A stretch of 5,300 nucleotides of DNA. Source: Azospirillum brasilense. GTDB taxonomy: Bacteria; Pseudomonadota; Alphaproteobacteria; Rickettsiales; UBA3002. A program made the translations under genes and the position numbers. The notes below the pieces were generated by a model. That model was not told where the DNA came from. It saw only the letters and a list, made by a program, of their open reading frames with translations, and did not search any database. Of this stretch, positions 1 through 4,370 are shown piece after piece; the first letter of the stretch is position 1; the number at the start of each line of letters is the position of its first letter. The DNA lies in NCBI GenBank assembly GCA_003241645.1, contig QFOX01000094.1, positions 1 through 5,300 of the forward strand, read 5' to 3'.

Positions 1-1102
1 TCAGGTGCGAGAGCTTCCCGATCATGTCATCCACCATTTCCACCATCGAATCCGATGGAGTGATGTCTTTCAGGAGCATTGCAAACTCGTCCTCAAGATA
101 ATCACGCTTGATGGACTTGCCATAGTGTTCGCAGCCTTTGGTCTGGCAAAGGTAGTATGGGTATTTTCCATTCCGGCCCTTAGTCCAGCAGGATTTCATC
201 GGCACGCCGCAGCAATCGCAGGTCACGAATCCGCGTAGTGGAAAGTCGTGGCTGATGTCTAGGCGGGTCGGAGCCTTTGCCCGCCCATGCAATTTGTCCT
301 GAATGCGGCGGTAGGTTTCAAAAGAGATAATCGGCTCATGTTGCCCCTTAGTCAGCCCGATATTCCATTCCGGGTAGTCATAGTAACCCGAATAAAGCTG
401 GCGGTTCAGCATATCCAGCACACGCTGCATATGCACTTCGCCCTTACGGTCTTTCGGGAAAACCGGCTGTTCTTCTAAATATTTCTTCACTTCCACCGGT
501 GTGCTGAACCGATCAGAGGCAAACCCTTCTAGCGCCTGTTGCACGATGGAAGCCAGTGGCTCATCCCGCACCAGCATTTTACCGTGCGTGCCGCGCTTTT
601 CCATTTTGTAGCCGCGTGGCGGGCAGAGAATCCAATAACCATTCATCAGCCGCGCCCGCATCCGATTCTTTACCTGCTCGGCGTTTTTCTGGCGCTGGTG
701 TTGCGATACGCTGGCCAGCAAGTTTTCCACCAGCTGGCTATCGGAATCTTCCCCGAACTCGATGGAGGGCGATTGTAGCACCCCACCGGCATCGCGGATA
801 GCGATACGCAGCTCCAGGTGCGCTTTCACGCCTCGTGCCAACCGGCTAATGTCATCAATGATGACGACGATTTCTTCATTTTTATTTTGCCGGAGATAAT
901 CCAGCATCCGCGTGATGGCGGGGCGATCAATCAGACTCCCGGATATGCCTTCCTCCGAGAAAACCTCCACCACTTCCAATTTTTTATGGCGGGCAAATTC
1001 TCGGCAGCGCGTTTCCTGCGAAGATAACCCATGTCCGTTTTTTACCTGTTCGGGCGATGATACGCGGCAATAAATGACTGCTTTCTTTGCGGCGTTTTTC
1101 AT
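1..1102 (-). CDS. Large serine recombinase (integrase), C-terminus cut off by the window edge
   Basis: I translated the minus strand from the ATG at 1102; 367 codons are open to base 1, so the 3' end lies outside. The N-terminal resolvase-type catalytic domain (about 1-150) starts with AVIYCRVSSPEQ, placing the nucleophile at Ser15 with Arg13, and has the family signature DDISRLARG (83-91, with Arg87 and Arg90). A long helix follows at about 118-152. The recombinase domain (about 160-285) includes the Arg-Gly-Tyr at 163-165. A zinc ribbon follows: Cys295-x2-Cys298 and Cys319-x4-Cys324. Known family role: one strand-exchange enzyme that cuts and rejoins att sites through a 5'-phosphoserine link, integrating or excising phages and mobile elements. 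The ribosome binding site AGAGG (1111-1115) is 8 nt before the start and overlaps the stop of the 75-aa gene, so the two are probably coupled. All visible catalytic residues are intact. Family assignment is firm; target site and full length are unknown. Confidence 0.95.
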   Translation of the reverse strand, partial: MKNAAKKAVIYCRVSSPEQVKNGHGLSSQETRCREFARHKKLEVVEVFSEEGISGSLIDRPAITRMLDYLRQNKNEEIVVIIDDISRLARGVKAHLELRIAIRDAGGVLQSPSIEFGEDSDSQLVENLLASVSQHQRQKNAEQVKNRMRARLMNGYWILCPPRGYKMEKRGTHGKMLVRDEPLASIVQQALEGFASDRFSTPVEVKKYLEEQPVFPKDRKGEVHMQRVLDMLNRQLYSGYYDYPEWNIGLTKGQHEPIISFETYRRIQDKLHGRAKAPTRLDISHDFPLRGFVTCDCCGVPMKSCWTKGRNGKYPYYLCQTKGCEHYGKSIKRDYLEDEFAMLLKDITPSDSMVEMVDDMIGKLSHL

Positions 1103-1183
1103 TCAAAAGACCTCTATATTTCAATGTTTTGAGTATCTTTTTGAAGGATAACCGGGTGCAGTTGCGAATCAACGGTCTTTTGA
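1103..1183 (-). promoter_or_regulatory. Perfect 10-bp inverted repeat covering the recombinase ribosome binding site
   Basis: GGTCTTTTGA at 1174-1183 and its exact reverse complement TCAAAAGACC at 1103-1112 are separated by 61 bases. In the minus-strand mRNA the second arm lies directly before the recombinase ATG and takes in the GG of its AGAGG ribosome binding site. The first arm is inside the coding sequence of the 75-aa gene. If the stem forms it would hide the recombinase start until a ribosome translating the upstream gene opens it. The repeat is seen directly; the regulatory role is inferred. Confidence 0.4.
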
Positions 1184-1341
1184 GTGTCTTTCTCCTTTTT
1201 TGCCAGTTGGTTAAGTCGTATTTGATGGTCAAAGTAGTTTTCCAAAATCACCCAAACGGCATTCACCAGTTCGAGCTTCTGTTCCTCGGTTAAATCGAAC
1301 TTATCGACGTATTTGCGATACGGGGTTAGGTCAGTAATCAT
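1114..1341 (-). CDS. Small 75-aa protein of unknown function, directly upstream of the recombinase
   Basis: I do not recognise a named family. The protein begins MITDLTPYRKYVDKFDLTEE and continues with a helical stretch to about residue 46 (QKLELVNAVWVILENYFD), then a polar, lysine- and glutamine-rich tail. The reading frame extends upstream to a TTG at 1437, but I chose the ATG at 1341: it has a GGGGG-type ribosome binding site just ahead, and the N-terminal part of the longer frame is proline-rich and does not look like the rest. The TAG stop at 1114-1116 overlaps the recombinase ribosome binding site, so both are likely made from one message in a coupled way. The tail carries an in-frame repeat (KDTQK and KDTQN) encoded by a 14-bp direct repeat with one mismatch (1127-1140 and 1178-1191). 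I recall similar small proteins beside recombinases in alphaproteobacterial prophages; a role in controlling recombination is only a guess. Confidence 0.7.
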   Translation of the reverse strand: MITDLTPYRKYVDKFDLTEEQKLELVNAVWVILENYFDHQIRLNQLAKKEKDTQKTVDSQLHPVILQKDTQNIEI

Positions 1342-1412
1342 AACTGCCCCCAGCACAAATGGACGCTCGCTGCGCGTAGGCAGCTGCGTGGGAACAAAAA
1401 TGATGAAAAAGG

Positions 1413-1443
1413 GAGTTTTGGGCGTTATGGGGTGCAAAAACTC
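1413..1443 (-). terminator. Weak terminator-like hairpin after the DUF6362-like gene
   Basis: In the minus-strand sense, GAGTTTT (1443-1437) pairs with AAAACTC (1419-1413) across a 17-nt loop and is followed, after CC, by five T. The stem is short and AT-rich with a long loop, so it could at most attenuate transcription between the replication genes and the recombinase pair. No other structure stands out in the gap 1342-1517. Confidence 0.2.
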
Positions 1444-1457
1444 GCACGTCCCGCGAT

Positions 1458-1486
1458 CTTATATATACCCATACACTTTTTTGTTC
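1458..1486 (-). promoter_or_regulatory. Possible internal promoter in the gap before the 75-aa gene
   Basis: The minus strand reads TATATATAAG here, offering a TATAAG -10 element at 1463-1458 (5 of 6 consensus bases). The hexamer 17 bp upstream (GAACAA, 1486-1481) is a poor -35. The site lies in the only sizeable gap (176 nt) of the otherwise packed minus-strand cluster, about 117 nt before the 75-aa start, so it could give the recombinase pair its own transcript. Weak call. Confidence 0.25.
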
Positions 1487-1517
1487 GCCGTGTTTAGTCT
1501 TTTTTTTCGAGGCCATG

Positions 1518-1931
1518 CTAACGCCCTCCCAGCTTGGGTTTCGCGTTGAGGCGGATGGTAATTTTCATCAGGGCGATGACCCACATCTGCCATGCCTTCG
1601 TGCGACCACATCCGATGCGGGCGCAAATTGGCCGCCACGGAACCCGCGCTGCGCGGAGCCACACAAGTCGGCGTTCGTTCTCGTCATCGAGGAAGAATAT
1701 CCACTGGATGGTTTCTTCCATGCGGCTGATCGCTTCCGCCGATGGCGGGCCGAGGCGCAACGGCAGCCGATCTTCCGCCAGCTGTTCTGCGACGGTTCGC
1801 ACGATGGCTGGCCACGCGCTGAAATATCCCTGCACGCGCACCGGCGGCAGGCGTTTCATGGTGTAAACGGCATCTTCAAAACGGGTAGCAACCGCGCTTT
1901 CCGTCCAGCGTTCGGGGGTGTGGTTTTTCAT
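1518..1931 (-). CDS. DUF6362-like phage protein with a C-terminal helix-turn-helix
   Basis: A 137-aa protein I match from memory to the DUF6362 family of alphaproteobacterial phage regions; the molecular role of the family is not known to me. The N-terminal third (WTESAVATRFEDAVYTMKRL, 9-28) is helical. The middle carries SAWPAIVRTVAEQL (38-51) and a helix with METI-type packing (71-80). Residues 91-128 look like a helix-turn-helix: WLRAARVPWRPICARIGCG leads to a putative recognition helix RTKAWQMWVIAL, so DNA binding is plausible. The frame extends upstream to 1997, but the ATG at 1931 is preferred because GGAGG (1939-1943) lies 7 nt ahead and the ATG overlaps the TGA of the initiator gene as ATGA, the usual sign of translational coupling. 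Its place between replication and recombination genes suggests an early phage function; a sigma-like or small-terminase-like role cannot be excluded. Confidence 0.8.
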   Translation of the reverse strand: MKNHTPERWTESAVATRFEDAVYTMKRLPPVRVQGYFSAWPAIVRTVAEQLAEDRLPLRLGPPSAEAISRMEETIQWIFFLDDENERRLVWLRAARVPWRPICARIGCGRTKAWQMWVIALMKITIRLNAKPKLGGR

Positions 1932-3070
1932 AGCCGCCCCTCCGCGATCAATTCCACGCTGGCCACGGCCGCGCCGCCCTCGGTCGCGGTGCGCCACCAG
2001 CGCGTCAGGTCAGGCAGGTAATGCTGGGTAATCCACTGGCAGACGAAGGAGCTGGGGCAGCGGATGATGACGGTGTTCCCGCGCAGGCCGGTGACGGATG
2101 TGCTGGCAAGCCAGCTGCGGCACGGTGCTTTGCCATGCTTTTGCTGGAAGGCATCCAGCACCGCATCCCATGCCTGCTGCAAGCCCGGCACATCGCAGGC
2201 CGCTGGCTTGGGTGGATGATTGCCCCCGGAGAACCCGCCTTCCAGAATCTTCGCCACATGCTCGGAGGATTCCACCGACCAGCCGAGGTCGATTGTCCAA
2301 TCCTTGCCTGCCACTTTGCCAAGGCAAAAATCGCTGCTGCCGATGACTTCGCAGAAGTAGCGCCATGCCCGGATGTCCTGCTGGAAATCCTGCCGCCACC
2401 GTTCTGCCATTTGCTGTTTGCGTTTGGGTGTGATTCTGGCGCTTTGGCCTTTGGTCAGTTTGCTCTGAACTTCTGCATTCCAGATTTGCAGCATTTGCTC
2501 TGCGATCTCATCGGGCAGCGATTTTGTTTTCTCCCTCTCGCGCTCTCCCTCTGCTCTCGCTCTGTTTTTTGAATTTGAATCTGTTTTTTTGTTTTTCTGC
2601 GATTCTGCTTCTGCCTTCTGAACCTCTGTATCTGAATCTGTAGTCTGTAATCTGTTATCTGTATCTGGTGCGTTTTTGCGCTTTTTTGCGTCACCGCCCG
2701 TCACTTTTTTTGTTGCCGCGTCACTTGCTGTCACATCGCGTTTCTTCTTGTCACGATGGCGGGCCATGCGCTCGGCGGAAGTGGTGTGCTGGCGCTTATC
2801 CCATGCCGTGAGGCGGTTCTGCTCATCCAGCATTCCCTTGGTGTACATGGCGGCGATGATCGCCTGCACCGCCTCGGTTTCGATGTCCTGCATGATGGCG
2901 ATTTGTTCGGCATCGACCTCCACGGTGCCACGCGCACGGTGCTGGGATGCTGCATCGAGCAGGCATGTCCACACCGCGACGACATGCGCCATTGGTTGCT
3001 TGGCTCGATGCGCGATCACTTTGAGTTTAGGATCGTGTGGCATACCGTGATAAACCCTGTACCATTCCAT
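1928..3070 (-). CDS. Phage-type replication initiator with a DnaA domain I-like C-terminus
   Basis: This 380-aa protein has four parts. Residues 1-95 (WYRVYHGMPHDPKLKVIAHR onward) resemble the winged-helix part of phage replication proteins. Residues 96-184 are a low-complexity, Lys/Asp/Ser/Glu-rich linker. Residues 185-283 (IWNAEV, RWRQDF, RYFCEVIGSSDFCLG, DLGWSVESSEHVAKILEGGF) match the pattern of replisome-organizer domains. Residues 296-352 (LQQAWDAVLDAFQQKHG, CRSWLAST, GNTVIIRCPSSFVCQWITQHYLPDL) follow the layout of DnaA domain I, which in DnaA contacts the helicase and other partners. The likely role is to bind the element's origin and recruit host helicase. The ATG at 3070 is kept because the conserved domain begins at residue 3; its ribosome binding site is weak, but the 77-aa gene ends only 13 nt upstream, so coupling is likely. 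The linker DNA has origin-like repeats. Domain calls are by eye; a replication role is more secure than any exact family. Confidence 0.75.
   Translation of the reverse strand: MEWYRVYHGMPHDPKLKVIAHRAKQPMAHVVAVWTCLLDAASQHRARGTVEVDAEQIAIMQDIETEAVQAIIAAMYTKGMLDEQNRLTAWDKRQHTTSAERMARHRDKKKRDVTASDAATKKVTGGDAKKRKNAPDTDNRLQTTDSDTEVQKAEAESQKNKKTDSNSKNRARAEGEREREKTKSLPDEIAEQMLQIWNAEVQSKLTKGQSARITPKRKQQMAERWRQDFQQDIRAWRYFCEVIGSSDFCLGKVAGKDWTIDLGWSVESSEHVAKILEGGFSGGNHPPKPAACDVPGLQQAWDAVLDAFQQKHGKAPCRSWLASTSVTGLRGNTVIIRCPSSFVCQWITQHYLPDLTRWWRTATEGGAAVASVELIAEGRL
2561..2600. other. AT-rich, T-tract-rich stretch inside the initiator gene (possible unwinding element)
   Basis: About three quarters A+T, with a T6 run (2565-2570), a T7 run (2584-2590) and a T5 run (2592-2596) in a gene whose other parts are clearly GC-rich. 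It lies at the 3' side (in gene direction) of the TCTG and GTCAC repeats. This is the order seen in lambda's origin inside gene O (iterons, then AT-rich DNA). Whether it melts or acts as an origin is inferred. Confidence 0.35.
2580..2667. repeat. Imperfect short tandem array of TCTG units in the initiator linker
   Basis: On the plus strand TCTG starts at 2580, 2596, 2604, 2610, 2617, 2625, 2631, 2637, 2644, 2651, 2658 and 2664. From 2596 on, spacing is 6-8 bp, and the tightest part (2625-2667) alternates TCTGTA, TCTGAA and TCTGTTA-like units. On the coding strand this is an ACAGAT-type array that encodes the Thr/Asp/Gln/Ser-rich linker. It may simply be cryptic-simple sequence under low protein constraint, or part of an internal origin. 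Confidence 0.6.
2690..2754. repeat. Five GTCAC sites at 10/20-bp spacing (iteron-like) inside the initiator gene
   Basis: GTCAC occurs at 2690, 2700, 2720, 2730 and 2750, i.e. steps of exactly 10, 20, 10 and 20 bp, which places all sites on one face of the helix. It can be read as two and a half 30-bp units. The same period appears in the protein as three 10-residue units starting with Asp (107-116, 117-126, 127-136). T-tracts T5 (2673-2677), T6 (2682-2687) and T7 (2705-2711) lie among and beside them. Binding by the initiator is inferred, by analogy with lambda O. Confidence 0.5.
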
Positions 3071-3083
3071 CGCCGGTTGCCGC

Positions 3084-3317
3084 TTAGTCCAGCAAACTTG
3101 GCTGGTTGTCGTCCTCCGCTTGCGCGGCGCGGTCTTCGTCCTCTTGCTTGAGGGACAGTGCCAGGTCGATGCACCCTTTGGTGAGTTTGGCGCGGTCGAG
3201 TTCTTTGGCGGCCTGTTTTTTCAGCTGCCAGAGCGTCTGCATATCCATCTTCCGCATGGTTTCGATGGTCAGGTGGCAGATTTCGTCAAAGGTGGAAATC
3301 GGTTTGGAATCAGTCAT
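3084..3317 (-). CDS. Small acidic helical protein of unknown function, first gene of the replication operon
   Basis: The 77-aa product starts MTDSKPISTFDEICHLTIET. It appears almost wholly helical (FDEICHLTIETMRKMDMQTL, then LKKQAAKELDRAKLTKGCID) and ends in an acidic tail (QEDEDRAAQAEDDNQPSLLD). I do not recognise its family. The frame is open upstream to 3458, but the ATG at 3317 is chosen because GGAGG (3323-3327) sits 5 nt ahead of it, and the upstream extension would translate the G/C-skewed repeat DNA into a proline-rich, non-protein-like stretch. It ends 13 nt before the initiator start, which lacks a good ribosome binding site, so the two are probably coupled. Position suggests a helper or regulator of replication, but nothing in the sequence proves that. 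Confidence 0.75.
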   Translation of the reverse strand: MTDSKPISTFDEICHLTIETMRKMDMQTLWQLKKQAAKELDRAKLTKGCIDLALSLKQEDEDRAAQAEDDNQPSLLD

Positions 3318-3366
3318 GTCAGCCTCCGTTGTTTGAACTGTTCGGACACAGGCTGCGTGACGGTAC

Positions 3367-3526
3367 GGGGGGCTGTCGTGGGGCTTGGTGAGGGCTTGGA
3401 TGGGGCTATGAGGGGGCGCTAAAATTGCCGCCACCCATGCGGAAATGACGACATGCACAAAATAATGCGTTTGTCCGTGACCTTGGGTGGGGCGCTAAGG
3501 GGGGCTTGGGTGGGGCTGTGAGGGGG
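3367..3526. repeat. G-rich direct-repeat region upstream of the replication operon
   Basis: The plus strand carries CTTGGGTGGGGC twice exactly (3482-3493, 3505-3516), once with one change (3395-3406), and a diverged copy (3384-3395). A second shared block is GGGGCTRTGAGGGGGC (3402-3417 and 3512-3527). Copies are spaced 11 and 23 bp within each cluster. Runs of three or more G come in two groups: 3367-3416 (five runs, loops 6-8) and 3485-3526 (six runs, loops 1, 6, 3, 1, 6). The second group fits the usual G-quadruplex pattern well. It lies in what would be the leader of the minus-strand operon, with an AT-richer spacer at 3421-3465. I find no convincing minus-strand promoter here. It may be an iteron or operator cluster. 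Confidence 0.6.
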
Positions 3527-3586
3527 CCGCATGTTCTGCCCCGTTGAGAAAGCAGAAAGAATCTGTGCGACGTGCGGAGCTGCCTA

Positions 3587-3614
3587 TTGAATCTTTGCAG
3601 TTAATCTTTATGCT
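3587..3614 (+). promoter_or_regulatory. Candidate promoter for the structured RNA and regulator operon
   Basis: TTGAAT (3587-3592, 4 of 6) and TATGCT (3609-3614, 4 of 6) are 16 bp apart. A start near 3621 would place the RNA's closing stem (from 3631) at the very 5' end of the transcript. A 7-bp direct repeat AATCTTT (3590-3596, 3603-3609) lies within the promoter, and CGACGTG (3568-3574, 3618-3624) flanks it; either could be a regulator site. Moderate call on hexamer match and position only. Confidence 0.4.
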
Positions 3615-3630
3615 GATCGACGTGTGACAG

Positions 3631-3790
3631 GGTGTAGAAACCCTAAAAACCATACGTCTGAAGGACTCGTATTCGCGAGATGTCCCTCCACGACCTTATG
3701 TCGGGAGGGCGGCTGAATATAATACCCTCGCGGGAAATAGGTCGCAGCCGGGTTTTTGGCTTTCTAACCTCCCGGCGCCATAGGCGCTGG
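3631..3790 (+). ncRNA. Structured phage leader RNA, C4 antisense RNA-like
   Basis: A closing stem joins 3631-3651 to 3751-3769: GGT with ACC, TAGAAA (3635-3640) with TTTCTA (3761-3766), and AAAAACC (3645-3651) with GGTTTTT (3751-3757). It encloses three hairpins: GGACTCG with CGAG and TCC (3663-3685); CCCTCC-A-CGAC with GTCG-GGAGGG (3684-3709, loop CTTAT; shares two bases with the first); and CGGCTG with CAGCCG (3710-3750), whose inner CCC-TCGC-GGG forms the tip. An 8-bp hairpin follows (3772-3779 with 3783-3790, loop ATA). From memory the layout and the AATAGGTCGCAGCCGGGTTT-like core fit the C4 antisense RNA class, known from phages P1/P7, where it silences the antirepressor gene in the same transcript. 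Here the next gene is a Cro/CI-type regulator whose ribosome binding site GCGAGG (3813-3818) is complementary to CCTCGC (3726-3731) in the third hairpin. The folding is seen in the sequence; class and target are inferred. Confidence 0.6.
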
Positions 3791-3822
3791 AACCCTCGTT
3801 ACCGACACAGGAGCGAGGTGAT

Positions 3823-4197
3823 ATGGCACAAACAAAAAAGAACGGCCCCCATCCTATAGATGTTCAAGTAGGTAGACGCCTGCGCCAAGGGCGTGCGCTT
3901 CGTAACATGAGCCAACAAGCTCTGGGGGAAGAAGCTGAACACCCGGTTACTTTTCAGCAAGTCCAGAAATACGAACGTGGCTTCAATCGCATAGCGATTT
4001 CCCGATTATGGGAATTTGCCACTGTGTTGCAACTACCACTCAGCTATTTTCTGCCCAGCGAAGAGGATGGGAGCATGCCGACTGCTGTTCCCCTAATCAG
4101 CAAGCAGGAAGCAAAGCTGCTGGAAAACTTTCGCGCTCTGCCAGCCGAAAAGCAGAAAGCGATTTTCGCCCTGATGCAAAGCGTGAGGAGGTGCTGA
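3823..4197 (+). CDS. Cro/CI (XRE) family helix-turn-helix transcriptional regulator
   Basis: The 124-aa protein has one helix-turn-helix domain (about residues 13-78): DVQVGRRLRQGRALRNMSQQ, then LGEEAEHPVTFQQVQKYERG (34-53), then ISRLWEFATVLQLPLSYFLP (59-78). The recognition helix TFQQVQKYERG is typical of alphaproteobacterial regulators of this family. A helical C-terminal part (93-121, KQEAKLLENFRALPAEKQKA) probably serves dimerisation. Likely role: repressor or switch protein controlling the element's early genes, including the divergent replication operon. The ATG at 3823 has AGGAG (3809-3813) 9 nt ahead and a second purine-rich block, GAGGTG, closer. CCTCG at 3794-3798 could pair with CGAGG at 3814-3818 and hide this site. 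The gene follows the structured RNA and overlaps the next gene by one base. Oddity: the turn of the helix-turn-helix appears two residues longer than usual. Confidence 0.9.
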   Translation: MAQTKKNGPHPIDVQVGRRLRQGRALRNMSQQALGEEAEHPVTFQQVQKYERGFNRIAISRLWEFATVLQLPLSYFLPSEEDGSMPTAVPLISKQEAKLLENFRALPAEKQKAIFALMQSVRRC

Positions 4198-4370
4198 TGG
4201 GCTACCGTTACCAAAACAAATTGGAAGAGGAGAATGAACGAAGTTACTGGGAACAGTTCCCGCCATGGCGACGTAAATTAGCTAGATTGACGGGAAAATT
4301 GTTTTTCGGATTGTTTATGGTGCTGGGCTTCTATGTCACCTTCGGGTGGCTGATCGTGAAACTCCTCTAA
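4197..4370 (+). CDS. 57-aa single-pass membrane protein, coupled to the regulator gene
   Basis: The ATG at 4197 shares its A with the regulator's TGA stop (TGATG), and an ideal AGGAGG (4186-4191) lies 5 nt ahead, so translation is coupled. The protein has a charged N-terminal half (MGYRYQNKLEEENERSYWEQ, then FPPWRRKLARLTGK) and one hydrophobic segment from about residue 35 to the C-terminus (LFFGLFMVLGFYVTFGWLIV, then KLL). With positive residues before the segment, an N-in/C-out orientation is expected. I do not recognise a family. In this place (after a phage regulator) it could act in exclusion, lysis timing or signalling, but the sequence does not say which. Its last 93 bases run opposite to the 3' end of the convergent 264-aa gene. 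Confidence 0.7.
   Translation: MGYRYQNKLEEENERSYWEQFPPWRRKLARLTGKLFFGLFMVLGFYVTFGWLIVKLL

Noticed and set aside
1342..1437. Upstream TTG start for the 75-aa gene
   Set aside because: The first codon would be TTG without a clear ribosome binding site; the ATG at 1341 has a purine-rich site just ahead.
1515..2021. Long plus-strand open frame (168 codons) opposite the DUF6362-like gene
   Set aside because: It is antisense to two well-supported coupled genes, lacks a ribosome binding site, and its product is of skewed composition with no recognisable domain.
2021..2572. Plus-strand open frame of 183 codons opposite the initiator
   Set aside because: A shadow of the GC-rich initiator gene, whose product shows domain patterns; the plus-strand product shows none.
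2690..2754. GTCAC series as a CRISPR array
   Set aside because: Repeats are only 5 bp with 5- or 15-bp gaps, within a coding region and without cas genes.
3318..3458. N-terminal extension of the 77-aa gene up to 3458
   Set aside because: The internal ATG at 3317 has a strong GGAGG at 5 nt, and the extension would translate the repeat region into a proline-rich stretch.
3471..3480. TTGTCCGTGA as a DnaA box
   Set aside because: It differs from TTATNCACA at several positions, and no cluster of boxes lies around it.
3772..3790. GC-rich hairpin after the structured RNA as an intrinsic terminator
   Set aside because: No T-run follows it, and the regulator gene directly downstream seems to share the transcript. 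It could still slow polymerase or mark a processing site.
4008..4196. Longer form of the membrane protein starting at 4008
   Set aside because: The extra part overlaps the regulator gene out of frame. The ATG at 4197 has an ideal ribosome binding site and the coupled TGATG junction.
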